NCBI RefSeq assembly: GCF_032854445.1
Contig: NC_088295.1
Span: 92,745,805-92,809,804 of the forward strand
Origin: Liolophura sinensis
Lineage: Eukaryota > Mollusca > Polyplacophora > Chitonida > Chitonidae
DNA length: 64,000 nucleotides
Direction: 5' to 3'
Shown: in pieces, positions 25,072 to 38,242 of the stretch
How positions within the stretch are numbered: position 1 is the stretch's first letter
Layout of the letters: each line of letters starts with the position of its first letter
The notes under the pieces: generated by a model
Databases searched by the model: none
The model's input: only the letters and a program-made list of their open reading frames with translations
What the model was told of the DNA's origin: nothing
Program-made: the position numbers and the translations under genes

Positions 25072-25612
25072 TTGTGGGGTAGTTTAAGACACCTCAACTC
25101 ACGGTGTGGTGGCTTCAAATACCTGAACTCATGGAATGAGAGCTTCAAATACCTGAACCCAGGGTGTGGTAGCTTCAAATACCTGAACTCATGGTGTGAA
25201 AGCTTCAAATACCTGAACTCATGGAGTAAAAGCTTCAAATACCTGAACTTGTGGTGTGGTAGTTTTATATAAAATACCTAAAGTTATGATGGGACGACTT
25301 AAAATGTCTGAAATCGGTGGGACAGCTTAAAATGTCCAAAGTCATGGTGGGATGGCTTAAAATGTCAGACATCATGGTGGGACGGCTTAAATGCCTGAAG
25401 TTATGGTGTGATGGCTTAATATGCCTGAAGCCATGGTGGGATGGCTTAAAATGTCAAGACATCATGGTGGGACGGCTTAAAATGCCTGAAGTTATGGTGT
25501 GATGGCTTAATATGTCTGAAGCCATGGTGGGATGGCTTAAAATGCCTGAAGCCATGGTGGGATGGCTTAAAATGCCTGAAGCCATGGTGGGATGGTTTAA
25601 AATGCCTGAAGT
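25072..25612. repeat. two related 30-bp minisatellites
   Basis: 25072-25265 has unit GCTTCAAATACCTGAACTCA plus TGGTGTGAAA. 25290-25612 has unit GGCTTAAAATGCCTGAAGCC plus ATGGTGGGAT. The period is the same and the cores align (GCTT.AAAT.CCTGAA...ATGGTG), so one array diverged into two subfamilies. Confidence 0.9.
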
Positions 25613-25655
25613 CGTAGAGACTGTAGCCACATTCTGGTTGTGGAAAGGCTCAAGT

Positions 25656-27040
25656 CTGTAGATGAAGCAGGTGATGTAGTGTATTGTATACACACTGAAT
25701 ACTGGACAATTCACAGGTGAGCTAAGTGACACGAGTCTGTAGATGAAACAGGTGATGTAGTGTATTGTATACACACTGAATACTGGACAATTCACAGGTG
25801 AGCTAAGTGACACGAGTCTGTAGATGAAACAGATGATGTAGTGTATTGTATACACACTGAATACTGGACAATTCACAGGTGAGCTAAGTGACACAAGTCT
25901 GTAGATGAAGCAGGTGATGTAGTGTATTGTATACACACTGAATACTGGACAATTCACAGGTGAGCTAAGTGACACAAGTCTGTAGATGAAACAAGTGATG
26001 TAGTGTATTGTATACACACTGAATACTGAACAATTCACAGGTGAGCTAAGTGACACAAGTCTGTAGATGAAACAGGTGATGTAGTGTATTGTGTACACAC
26101 TGAATACTGGACAATTCACAGGTGAGCTAAGTGACACGAGTCTGTAGATGAAGCAGGTGATGTAGTGTATTGTATACACACTGAATACTGGACAATTCAC
26201 AGGTGAGCTAAGTGACAAGTCTGTAGATGAAACAGGTGATGTAGTGTATTGTATACACACTGAATACTGCACAATTCACAGGTGAGCTAAGTGACACGAG
26301 TCTGTAGATGAAGCAGGTGATGTAGTGTATTGTATACACACTGAATACTGGACAATTCACAGGTGAGCTAAGTGACACCAGTCTGTAGATGAAACAGGTG
26401 ATGTAGTGTATTGTATACACACTGAATACTGGACAATTCACAGGTGAGCTAAGTGACATAAGTCTGTAGATGAAGCAGGTGATGTAGTGTATTGTATACA
26501 CACTGAATACTGGACAATTCACAGGTGAGCTAAGTGACACGAGTCTGTAGATGAAACAGGTGATGTAGTGTATTGTATACACACTGAATACTGGACAATT
26601 CACAGGTGAGCTAAGTGACACGAGTCTGTAGATGAAGCATGTGATGTAGTGTATTGTATACACACTGAATACTGGACAATTCACAGGTGAGCTAAGTGAC
26701 ACAAGTCTGTAGATGAAACAGGTGATGTAGTGTATTGTATACACACTGAATACTGGACAATTCACAGGTCAGCTAAGTGACACAAGTCTGTAGATGAAAC
26801 AGGTGATGTAGTGTATTGTATACACACTGAATACTGCACAATTCACAGGTGAGCTAAGTGACACGAGTCTGCAGATGAAGCAGGTGATGTAGTGTATTGT
26901 ATACACGCTGAATACTGGACAATTCACAGGTGAGCTAAGTGACACGAGCCTGTAGATGAAGCAGGTGATGTAGTGTATTGTATACACACACCTTGACTGG
27001 ACAATCCACAGGTGAGCTAAGTGGCACGAATCTGTAGATG
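25656..27040. repeat. minisatellite, 81-bp unit, 17 copies
   Basis: The unit begins CTGTAGATGAAACAGGTGAT and ends ATTCACAGGTGAGCTAAGTG plus ACACGAGT. An A/G site (GAAACAGG versus GAAGCAGG) alternates along much of the array, indicating a 162-bp dimeric higher-order unit. Each copy carries CAGGTGAG in the plus orientation, a good match to a 5' splice site. The minus-strand frames of up to 272 codons are periodicity artefacts. Confidence 0.95.
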
Positions 27041-29632
27041 ATCTAGGTTTAGTCACAGGTGTCATAATCTGATGGTACCATTATGTTGCTGCAGCTTTCA
27101 TAATCCACACCAGTTTACACCAGTTTACACCAGTGAGGCCTGTCCTGATCACAGCTATCCCTCTGGAGCATCCACCGCCCCCATTGTTGCTGGCCTAATC
27201 AGGTTTCTGTTAAACTGTTTTCTGGGTGCATCATATTGATGCCAGCCCAGAGGCGGTTTGCAGGCCCCTGGCTGGTCAGTCTTAGAAAGCTCCCACCCCA
27301 ATTACTCTGCCTACAAAAAAAGCTTGTGTAGAGAGGGAGAGTTAATGAGCAGTCCAGCACACAATCATCGTGAGTCTATGAAGTGCTGTGCCACGTTTGT
27401 CTGTGACTAGATGCCACAGTCCCACAGCCAGTCACATGATGCAATTCTCACATAGCTCTCAGCAAAGACAATAAACTATTAAGGCAGCAGGAAATCTAAA
27501 CGTTTGTCTTTGAAAGGAAAGATGATGGGTGAGGCCTGGACAGAAGAATGCCCTTTTCTCCACTCAAAACAAGGCTTTTTTCTCGTTTCCCTATCATAGT
27601 CGGCACATCATATTTCCACAAAGCCCTTTTTCCCCCCTGTAAAAACGTTGTCGTTTTTCCTATTATCGTTCAATGCCTTTCTTTGATGTTGGTCGAGATC
27701 TCCATTTGAGCAATTCTAAATGATTAATTATGTGATAGCCAGGCTAGCGTCTGCTCATTTCCGACCCAATCAGTGGCAGTAAGAATGCATCAATCTGACA
27801 GGGCTCACCCAGCATCACTCACCGACACACAAGTACAAATCTGACTAATGAAGCTGTTAACTTACAAACAGTTTGGTTCAGATTTAAGACCAATCACATC
27901 CCTCAACAAACCTCAATGACTATGACAAAATTAGGGGCAGGGTCTCTGATGTCACAATAGCTCTTCTTCCCTAAGGGAAACAAGAAAGCAACCTCTGTCT
28001 GCCAAAATTCAATACAACTCTATGCCAGAGTTTTTTGTTATTGCATGTATTTCTCTTCCTCACAGAGCTGGAAGTTTCTTTTGAAGTCCACTTAGACTAT
28101 TTATCAGCTCATGCTGTCAAATTCCCTCATAAAGTAAAATAATAATACCTGTCCTGATTAATGACCTCTCTAACGTGTGCCAACAACTCTATACCATTAG
28201 CAACCTCTCTGTTCCAGGAACTTCTCCAATTAAACAAGCTTAATCTTATAATTAAATATAAAACAGGTTGTTTTTCTCGACCCAATCTGCCTAATGACTC
28301 TCACCACAATGGTATTCATTTTGTGATACTGTCCCAACTGAAAAACTCTTGCCCTATGGGTTTCTTAGAAAGAAAAGAAATCCCTGTGCTTCTAGTGGTT
28401 TCTTGCAATTAAAACAGCATAAAACAATAATCAATGAATAATTCATAGATGTAGTTTCGGGGCTCCTTTTTTTTAATGAAACAGATGTTCAGGAAATATT
28501 CTGAAACCAAAAATGTAACAGCAAAACCACAGACAAGTTAAACATGTTTCGATTCTGCTGAACTTTCTCAAAGTCTTCCAACCCTGCCTTTACAAACAAA
28601 GTATTGTCATGGCCAGCAACAATTACCAAGCAAAAATGAAATATTAATTGTTCTTCGTCTCTTATATTCCATGATGGATGGGCCATGTAATATTTATATC
28701 TTTTGTATGGGCTTTACTCGTTAAATTCTGTGGTGACCAGCCCTATCGTGCCGGCTCTGTCGCACTTCTGTCAGACAAACATGTTACAACAGTTACAATT
28801 AAGCTGAAGAAAAATGGTGCCACACTGTTTTGTGGCAATGACTCCAAGATTACTGGAGCTAACGTGACGTTCTATCATCAGAGCCTCCTGAAACTTGCAA
28901 ACGCCTGCAAACACAAGACAAATTTGTCATGATTTCTTAAAGGGGCAGTCTGGTTAGAAATCAATACGGGCTTGGCTAGCTCTTGCGAAGTTCAGCAAGC
29001 AATCGTACACCAAAACTGGAGTCAGTCTATGACATCCAACACCGCAGTCTACATATTTCTGGATTCAATGTAACATAAGAACCAGTTCATCCTAATCTTC
29101 ATCTAAGAAGAACCAAAGTGCCATTGTGGTGTACATTATTAGCTGGTAACAGAGCCAAGAAGACCCTGTCTGTCTGTATCAATGTTACCAGTCCTCCTCT
29201 AACTCTTTGTGGTCAGTCAAATAAAGACATCAGCCAGCCACTCAATCCAACGCAACTAATACACAGTTACCGGTTAAAATAAGCCAACAGAAACATTTCA
29301 CATCAGAGTGAACAAAGATAAGCAGAGCCTACAGCAATTACTGTCTACAAGGAATCCACGACAGCTGTGCTTGTAGCTCAGTGACTCCACAGGGATGTTC
29401 CGCCATCAATCCCGTCTGTCCAGGTGGACTTATTGCTACAATCCCCAATCATATGTCCCATCAATCTACAGCAGTAGCTAGGTGTTAACACAAGAAATCT
29501 GGGAAGTGTGACAAAGACACAGACATTGGCACTGTTCAAATCCCAGACTCTTTTGTACAAGCAACTTCTAACCACAGAGTAAGATATACATGCTGACTTA
29601 ACTGACAGTTATTGTGCTCCAGTTCTACTGGT
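27041..29632. other. non-coding, partly high-complexity
   Basis: 27130-27830 is unusually non-repetitive and moderately GC-rich between two repeat fields, a possible regulatory island (inference). An 84-codon open frame at 28678-28932 with a hydrophobic start was considered and not accepted as a gene. Confidence 0.5.
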
Positions 29633-29780
29633 GAGATCTCATATACATGTACAAAATAAGTATTGAGATCCCATGTACATGTATACAGTAAGTATTGAGA
29701 TCCCATATACATGTATACAGCAAGTATTGAGATCCCATATACATGTATACAGCAAGTATTGAGATCTCATATACATGTAT
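29633..29780. repeat. minisatellite, 32-bp unit, 4.5 copies
   Basis: Unit GAGATCCCATATACATGTAT followed by ACAGCAAGTATT. Each copy contains the TACATGTA palindrome common in this window. Confidence 0.9.
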
Positions 29781-30530
29781 AAAGGTTTAGAGGCAATTAC
29801 TCCAGTTATTCAGGGCCAAAGTCTGCATGAAGCACAGAAAATATGCACTTTCGGAAACAATTTCTGTCCTGCGAAGTTTACCTTGAGTGGTCAATCATTC
29901 AACTGTGAGAAGAGACAGAGAAATTGTAGAAAATCTAGCCTAATTCTTATAGCCATAGAACTGATGTAGTGTAAAGATTGTGGAAATTTACAAGTGGCTT
30001 TACTTGATAACCAACTTTTTAACCTTCACAGATTGCATTTTCACGCTGACATTTCAATATGACTTTACCACCGTATGACCAATAAAAGGCAACTGCATGT
30101 GTGTAGGCAGACATTGCATACACTTGTAAGGCAGTGGTGGGCATTCCATTCAAGCTCATCACTTAAAACCTGTGGAGGAGTCACGTTTTAATCTTCATTT
30201 GGCCAGTCAGGTATAAATTGGTTTGGACTGATGCGAGTCACAAGGTGCTGACATGTTCACTGCAGTAGTGTACATCAATAAAGCCATGCTTTATTCCCTA
30301 AAGCTGTGTCTGTGCTGGTGATTAAATAGAGATTTGTTCATACTGGCTAGAGTCAGGTAGGAGGTGGCAGGGAGGTGACATGAGGTAGTAGGGAGGTGGC
30401 TGAGGATAAACAGTGCTGCTAACTTCCTCAACTTTGTCCCTCCACTAATCACATCCTCCAACACAGAATACACCTAAATAAAGTCTTAAACAATCCCATT
30501 ATTGGCCATTCCATAAAAATACAATCAACT
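29781..30530. other. non-coding, unclassified
   Basis: No exon is visible. 30355-30405 has a short imperfect GGAGGTGGCAGGGAGGTGAC duplication. Confidence 0.5.
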
Positions 30531-30645
30531 GACTGTGTCCATCTGATTTCCACAAATGACTGTGTCCATCTGATTTCCACAAATGACTGTCCATCTGATT
30601 TCCACAAATGACTGTGTCCATCTGATTTCCACAAATGACTGTGAC
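30531..30645. repeat. minisatellite, 27-bp unit, about 4 copies
   Basis: Unit ATCTGATTTCCACAAATGAC followed by TGTGTCC. One copy lacks four bases. Confidence 0.9.
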
Positions 30646-30693
30646 ACACACAGGTGAGAAAGGAAATTACGACTATCAACCCCAACAGAAATG

Positions 30694-31192
30694 CAGGGAT
30701 TCATAAACTCAATTTTGGCATGGGAAACTGAATACTTGGAGTAAAGGAAATTTAACGACAGAAATAACTACTGATGTACTCAATTTAGTTGCCGATAAGT
30801 GAATGCTGAAAAAAACGTGAGAAAACTGAATTCGTAGGTCTAACCTTTCAAAAACAAATTAAAAAAGTTTCTCAGGCAATGTGCTTTCACAGCACTGTAC
30901 ATGGTCCAGTTTCCGTTCCCTAGCCAGTCTGCACATCCTGACATGTTACTGGGGCTATCAACAATACACTGGGTTATTATTACATTTCAAGCTATAAAAT
31001 GGATGTTATAAGAGGTATACAGATAATGATACAATACAAGATAAAACTTACCTCAGTTTGTAAAGTACATTTCAACTCAATATGGACTTCAAATTGGTTG
31101 GTACATTTTTTAAACTCAATTTGGTAATAAAAAATTTTTTTTTTTAATTTTGAGCTTCAGTTTGTAAAATTTGCATTTCTATGACATCCCTG
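30694..31192. mobile_element. 0.5-kb MITE with CAGGGAT ends
   Basis: The left end CAGGGATTCATAAACTCAAT and the reverse complement of the right end, CAGGGATGTCATAGAAATGC, form imperfect terminal inverted repeats. A second family member's end lies at 10095. CAGGG-type ends are typical of hAT elements, but the flanking 8-mers do not match, so a target duplication is not confirmed. There is no coding content. Confidence 0.55.
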
Positions 31193-31532
31193 ATATATTA
31201 CAGCTGTATAAAAGCATGCTTCAATATTACTAAGAAGAAAATAAGTGAGCCTTTCTTAACTTTCTACACCTTTTACAACTTTCCTATTTAAACTGAAAAT
31301 ATGACAAAGAGATATCATGTACTTTTCAGGAGCTTTTTACATACGGTTAATTCAGACCTTTGGTTTGAAAATGTTTATTAAACTATACTAATTTGGAGAT
31401 TCTAATTGTTTCACAATAAAGTTCCTGACTTTTGAATCCGAATACCTCACATATATATTTGGATCTGTAATAAGGCAATCATAGTCTTCAAAGGGTCTTC
31501 AGTTTACGGGCATAGCACTCATACAGGTATGA

Positions 31533-31672
31533 TTTATTCATTTGTTTGATTGGTGTTTTTACGCCACACTCAAAAATATTTCACTTAGATCATGACAACC
31601 GGCATTTTTTGTGTGAGGAAACCTGGCAGAGCCTGGAGAAACTCATGACCATCTGCAGGCTGCTGGAAGACC
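31533..31672 (-). mobile_element. SINE, family 1, diverged
   Basis: The reverse-oriented tail (CAAACAAATGAATA on the minus strand) and body match the copy at 41572-41743: GGCGTAAAAACACCAATCAA, then the GTTTC-CCTC region and CAGCAGCCTGCAGATGGTCA. Divergence from the 41-kb copies is substantial. Confidence 0.7.
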
Positions 31673-33145
31673 CACAGCATTTTTTAATTGTTCTTTTAGA
31701 TACATTTGCAAAGAGTGACAAAGCGCATGAACAATCATGTAGACAAGCTTGCTTGTTGATGTCCAGAAGTTTTTTGCCTTTTACAAATGTACCTCACTGA
31801 AAAGCGTGGATGAAGGTTTCAAGTATATATACTCATTGACAATAATTCTAGTGGTTCTTTTTTTTTTAATGTTGTGGTCTTGTTTAGTTGGAATAGCCTA
31901 AAACCTTATTAAAGTCAAAACTCCTTAAACCAAACAGGTGTACATGTACTCTAGGCATAATTGTTGTTGTTGTAGTACAAAGCATAAAGGCATAAATGTA
32001 ATATAAGCAATATTTGCCATTTTCACATGACATTGTTAATTGGTAGTTCATACAGCAGTGTAGAACAAAATAATATAGCAGCACAGCAAGTTAAACAATA
32101 TTGATTCAAATTTCACTTGCTGTCTGAACCATATTCCACGACACCCTCCTCTGAATTCAGCCCCACCCCGAATCCCTGGTGGTAGGAATACTGGGTAGAT
32201 ATCACCGTTGGCTTATTACCACCAACCAGAAGAGCTTAACCTGTAGCTTATCCACTGATATGACGGCAACATAAGCTTTTTGGTCAAAGAGGTAATTTCA
32301 CCAGTTGCCTGGATTGTTAAACCTCTAGGTATGGGGAGATAGCTACAAATCCACTGTGACCTATCCAGCCCATCCTGCCAGCCCAGACTACCTCTAAACT
32401 TAGTGTACCTGCCCCACCCCCAGGGGAACCTGTCTAAACTTTACCCACCATCAACCCATTTAGCAGATCTCCAACAAACACTGCAGGTAAACTGTAGATG
32501 ATGGTGGAGAGCATGTGGGAGTGAATGAGGGCCTATACTGTACAAACAGCTGTCTGTAGCCTCATCCCGTACCCCAGTCACACAAGTGCTTGTGAGGGTC
32601 TCGGCAGGGATTGGGGCACATGAACCATTGCCTAAGAGCCTCAGCGGGCCAATCAGACCTGATCCTGGCCATCAGGAGGGACAGATCAATGGCTTAAGGA
32701 GAAAACACACATTTTACCTCCTAATTACACTTGACTACCCCATGTCCACATTAGTACTGTGTACACAGCAACAACAGACTACCTTAAATCTTAATGACAA
32801 GAGAAAGCAAAAGTCGCACAGAGATGCATGTGTTCCATCCATGCTGATCACAGACTGTGTGCTGAGCGATGCCTCGTGCCTAAATGAGCTTCTTCATGTT
32901 CTGTAATAGTACACCATGCACCTGTCTATAGAGATCAGACTGGTATGATAGCAATTCTGTGTATCTCTAACTGTATAACACTTGTACAAATTTAGGACTC
33001 CACCACATGTGGCACCTTTGACAATGTCCATCCAAAACACACATGACCTCTGTGTCAATGCCAACACATAACACACATGCCCAATGTATCAATGTAACAC
33101 CTGTCCACATACATGGACAACAGAAATCTTGACACAAGACAAAGG
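31673..33145. other. non-coding, unclassified
   Basis: No exon was recognised. 32110-32700 is higher in GC and non-repetitive; nothing in it can be named. Confidence 0.5.
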
Positions 33146-33360
33146 TGCACACAGTGTCAATGTTGAGACATGGCAAACATGTACACAGTGTCAATGTTGA
33201 GACATGGCAAAACATGCACATAGTGTCAATGTTGAGACATGGCAAACATGCACACAGTGTCAACGTTGAGACATGGCAAAACATGCACACAGTGTCAATG
33301 TTGAGACATGGCAAAACATGCACACTCTGTCAATGTTGACACATGGCAAACATGCACACT
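33146..33360. repeat. minisatellite, 33-35 bp unit, about 6 copies
   Basis: The unit contains CACACAGTGTCAATGTTGAG followed by ACATGGCAAAACATG. Length varies by one or two A residues. Confidence 0.9.
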
Positions 33361-33623
33361 TTCTAGCACACACATGGTACAATTAGCACAGTGTGGGCAC
33401 TTCTTTTCACTGTCATGTGCTCTGCAGCTGTTTTTTATAGGGTTGGTGGGGTGGATGTGGATGCATAATTTCATAACGAAAGTTTGGACATTCATACACA
33501 TTAGGACAGCCTTTGGGCCAGTGTTGTTACAGGGGACTCAACTCTACAGTATGGTGCACAACTTATCTCTCAGGCAGACTATCAGTGTTATTAGATGGGG
33601 AGGGGCTTAATCATCTTTACTGT

Positions 33624-33657
<34 letters not shown>

Positions 33658-34228
33658 CAGTACACCATATTTTAGTCAAATCAAACATAAACATGTTCTT
33701 GTCATGCAAAATGTAGGCGTATTTCTAACTTTATCACACACTGCCATGCCTGTAGGGTGCTCACCTGTGCTTTCTATCTGAGTCTATCATTAGCTTTCAC
33801 ACCCCAGTGAAACAGAATCAAAATCTGATATGTTCAACAACACACTTTCACCCTGAAAGCCTTCTTCTTTACTGCTATAAGCTCCTTTTACGTATATATT
33901 AAGAACCTGGTGACTTTATTCCACAATCAATTCCATCACCCTAGCTGCCTTATACATGTACACCAAACACCCATTTCTCACCAGTCTCCCAGAAAACTTT
34001 CCTGATAATGCAGATCCAATGCCTCCAGGTGTTGTTTACCCCATGCAAAATGTGTTTGGCAAATAGAGAGAAGACATATGAAGAGAAAAAGATTTGTAGT
34101 GAACATAATCACCATGAGACATCTGACAAATCTGAGCGTCTGGTTTTCCATCCGGGATTTAGGACAATCATTCAAAGTTACAGATGACGTTTTCACTAGC
34201 AGCGGTCCATTTTAATCACCCGCTTCAA
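33361..34228. other. non-coding with a (TA)n run
   Basis: A (TA)n microsatellite of about 13 repeats lies at 33627-33653. No exon was recognised. Confidence 0.55.
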
Positions 34229-34435
34229 TATATCCTTTATAGATGCATACAATTTGGCATATCCTTTATAGATGCGTACAAGTTGGCATATCCTTTATAG
34301 ATGCGTACAAGTTGGCATATCCTTTATAGATGCGTACAAGTTGGCATATCATTTATAGATGCGTACAAGTTGGCATATCCTTTATAGATGCGTACAAGTT
34401 GGCATATCCTTTATAGATGCGTACAAGTTGGCATG
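34229..34435. repeat. minisatellite, 29-bp unit, 7 copies
   Basis: Unit CCTTTATAGATGCGTACAAG plus TTGGCATAT. Copies are nearly identical. Confidence 0.95.
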
Positions 34436-34811
34436 ACATTTCAATTTTGGAGGTCAGTCTGTTTTTTTTTCTTCTTATGAACAATACAAGAATACTGCGA
34501 TTCTTTCCTTTCTTTGCCTCAAGTATTACGCAAAAATTATCCACTTGAGCATACAGCCCCAATCTGCTTTCTGAACGCAAGTTACCGGAGTGGCCAGTTT
34601 AATAATAGAATCCAGGTATTCTAGAATCCAGGTAACTGAAAACTAAGAAAACCTTAAAAGAACTGACAGGATGTCATGTTGCTTTATAGTTTGGTTTCAT
34701 ATAGCTTGTTTCATAGACCATTCAAGGTGTGCATGGATTACACTACTGGTGCGTCCAGTTTGAATGGAGAAATGTAGCCATCAGAAGAGAGTACACTGTC
34801 CATGAATGGGA

Positions 34812-35175
34812 GTAATTATGAAACCAAGTTATCTGATTGTAATTAAACTTAGGCATGCACAAGTGTAGATGACAAGGAAGATGTTTGTTAAATTTCATGG
34901 AAATAGGTTTAATACTTTAAGAATAGTTGCATGGACACAATCTGAATACACTGAAAAGCCTCATTATGGAAAGTCCTAAATGGAGATAATTAGGAAAACA
35001 ATTACCCAATTGTCATTAAACTTAAGCATGCATAAGTTACGATAACAGGCAAGATGTGTGGCACCTTTTATCGAAATCGGTGCAGTTATTTGAGAGAGGA
35101 CACACGAACAAAATCGAGCCTACACACAGACAGATGGACAGACAGGGTGACTCCAGTATTTCCACTCCTTCTAAC
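34812..35175. mobile_element. tandem-dimer element with ACAGACAGA tract
   Basis: Two diverged copies of a block of about 160 bp (34830 onward and 34995 onward) share ATTAAACTTA.GCATGCA.AAG, then GGAAGATG/GGCAAGATG and ATGGAAATAGG/ATCGAAATCGG. The second copy runs into an ACACAGACAGATGGACAGAC tract and TTTGTTGATGGGGGTATAA. This layout (core dimer plus short microsatellite) recalls the small Helitron-associated elements described in bivalves; the class call is tentative. Confidence 0.45.
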
Positions 35176-36867
35176 TTTGTTGATGGGGGTATAAACACAC
35201 GAGGGGGCCTCACATTATTAATTGTAAGCAAAATTAACAATATATCATGACTTTCATTGGGTAATTACATGAAAACCAAAAAGACAGCATTTGACGGTTT
35301 TTCTTCAGTAAACTTTTGAAACATACAAACGTGAACAGATGTGTGCAACCACAACATGGTGACCAATGATGACATAAGTTGGACACCTGTGTTACTGAGT
35401 GGTGTATAAAACCAAGGCCTGTGATGTTAGCGCGCCACATGGGTAAACTTTGGCTGTACATGAAGTCCTTATCCCACAATGGTTTCCACTGACTCAGACT
35501 GACTGAATGAATGAATTACTAAGATTAACGCCACGCTGCAGACTTACTGATCATTCACAACCAAATCATCTTCAAACCATACACCGGATATTGCAGTGAA
35601 GGTTGAATATCATATATATTTATCGAGTGAGAGGTGAAAATAATAAGCGTCCAATGGGTTATCACTTTCACGACATTATCTATTATTCATATTTTGACAA
35701 TATCGTGACTTCACTGACTAGTCTATATAGCAGGACGTCGTACAGTTGGCTGAACTTGTATTATGACATCATTCCCCTTGAAGCCAGAAATGGAACATCA
35801 TAAAACAAAATGTTTCTTTCTTGATGACATGGCATCTGGGTGTATAACAAACAAAAGTGATACCTCACTGAGCCAGTGAACTATCATCTTCATTAGTGAA
35901 GAAAATCCTGACATTTCACCTTTATAGAAATAATAAAATAAAGTAGTTCACTCGACAGACGATGAAGTATTATGTTTGACTGCTGCTGGTGCCTTAACCA
36001 GACAACTGACTGAGTTAGAAAGTTATGCTTCATGGGTTAGTGTGGAACACTGGTCTATGATCACCACAGACAGTTGTACAAAACAGAAATAACTTCCAAC
36101 AGTGTCAGGCATGTTAGATTTTCTGGCAGATGTGCAAAATGGTCAAATGCTTCCTAATGCTTTCTTCGTATGTTTACTTTCTTCGTTGTAGTCTTTGTGC
36201 CTTAATGAGGTTAGGAAGAGGTTACAAACTGATCACTCTCATGCATGTAATTGTGCGGCCATAGAAAATCCAGTTCCATTCTAGTGGTACAGCCACTAAA
36301 CAAGAATAATTTAGCCAGAAGTGTAACTAAATACAACTAACCATATGTGATTCTCTGAAAAGATGGCAGACTTGAGCTTGTTCCAGAGTCAGCCAAAATA
36401 CAGTGTCTGCTGGCCAAGAATCTCATAGGCTTATATAAGTGGGCAATTTGATGGAGCGAAGATAACCATTACACGAAGGCTACATCACCCTGGATTAATT
36501 TATGTAAGTAGATAATAAAGACTAGTGAGGAGGAGGGCGAGGCAAACACCATTATCAGAATTGAATGCTGTCAGGTGTATAATGTGAGGCTCCAGTCAGC
36601 ACTCTTTTCCCCTACCCCACACTTACCTGTCTGGGCCAGAGGACAAGTGTACTCAACCATGCACAAAGTTAATATTAGACCAGGGATCAGGCTAAACACA
36701 GGAAGCCCACAGAAAACCCTCACACCTGTTTACCCAAGACATCAATTAGTCAAATTAAACATACTACATGCATTTCTACCAGAGCCCAGAATAAGCACAT
36801 TTCATGCACAGCATGTGCATCACGCTATGTATGAAGTTGCTCAATACACTTGCCAACATGACTACAG
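35176..36867. other. non-coding, unclassified
   Basis: No gene was recognised. 35615-35800 and 36480-36660 have open frames of up to 127 codons, but without domains, and the latter runs into the next array. Confidence 0.5.
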
Positions 36868-37066
36868 GGTAACAGTAATGCACGGTATCAGTAATGCACA
36901 GTATCAGCCATGCACAGTATCAGTAATGCATGGTATCAGTAATGCATGGTATCAGTAATGCATGGTATCAGCCATGCACGGTATCAGTAATGCATGGTAT
37001 CAGTAATGCATGGTATCAGTAATGCACGGTACCAGTAATGCATGGTATCAGTAATGCACGGTATCC
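36868..37066. repeat. minisatellite, 15-bp unit, about 13 copies
   Basis: Unit GGTATCAGTAATGCA with CATGG/CACGG and GTAATG/GCCATG variants. Confidence 0.9.
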
Positions 37067-38240
37067 CACATTTAGGCCTAACATACATGTATACATTTAC
37101 AAAATATGATTCACATGCTAGCTTACTTATCTGATTATGACTAGACTTTGTGATTTTTCACTAATATGGCAGCCGTCACAGGGTAAACAGATCACCTATT
37201 CTGGTAAAGTTACAAATAAACTTTTCCACATGAGGGGCACAGATGCTATATTGATGGCACGTAAAGTGTTCTTCACACGAACTTCAAATAAGACCCCCTA
37301 AATGGCCACACAAGCCCCACTGACCATTTTTTGCCACAGTGTAAGCGAAGGGATATCAATGATACTCTCTCATGTCTGTCCTACTGATCAAAAGAAAAGC
37401 ATCTTAAAAACTCGGTCAAAACTCACTCAACAATGTAATAATTGGTATTTGGTAATTTAATACACAACCACAACAGAGCTTTTCAATTTAACAACTAGAT
37501 TATAATGCTGGTACAAAGAAAAAAATCATAACTCACAACGCAATAGAAAAGAAAGTTAACAAGACTAAAAAAAAAAACTAAAAAAAAAAACATAACACAT
37601 GTACATTAGATGAAACGGCTTGTTGCATTTAAATCCATTTAAGCTATGCCTTCATCTCTGTATCCAATTAAACAGGAAATTATTAATACTAAGACCCCAT
37701 AAAAACGTAGGCGGAGGATGTGTATCAGTAAACGTATAAAATCAGGGGAAATGGGTGTGCAGATGACTCTTGATGAGTGGAATATCATCAGAATATTAGT
37801 GAGAGCATTCATGAGAGTTTTATGAGGAACGCAGCATGATCCAGCTGCTATGTGAAGTCGCACGGAGCTCTCCTTGTAGCAGCCACAACCCGGACCCTTT
37901 TATTGATTATCATCCACTATGATCATTGCACTTGAGTTAGCAGGGAGGAGAGAGATATGTCTTCAAGAGTTATCCCCCTTTGCCTTCAACATCAGACTTC
38001 AGTTTGCGACTGAAATACGAGTGATCACCACCTGACTTGGATAAGTGCTGATCAAGTTTCACAGTGTGTGATAAGGCAGAAAAACATTCACTGGAAGTTC
38101 TTAGTGGATCACAATATTGTCACACCAATAAACCTGTTACCATCACTCAAACTATCAATGAAGAACAGGAAGCAAAAAACTGTTTTTAACGTTCATATTA
38201 TCACTCTAAGTCTCATTATTGTTTTTTCATTATTTTTCAG
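37067..38240. other. non-coding flank of the prohormone-like gene
   Basis: 37495-37600 is A-rich. 37690-37960 is non-repetitive and could be regulatory. The tract ends in a pyrimidine-rich stretch and TTTTTCAG at 38233-38240, which reads as a 3' splice site directly before the coding exon. Confidence 0.5.
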
Positions 38241-38242
38241 AA

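Noticed and set aside
25454-27065. Minus-strand frames of 98, 185 and 272 codons
   Set aside because: By-product of the 81-bp array (27 codons per unit).
28678-28932. 84-codon frame with a hydrophobic N-terminus, like a small secreted protein
   Set aside because: There is no acceptor or donor context, no promoter, no cleavage sites and no recognised family; its length is within chance expectation for 64 kb.
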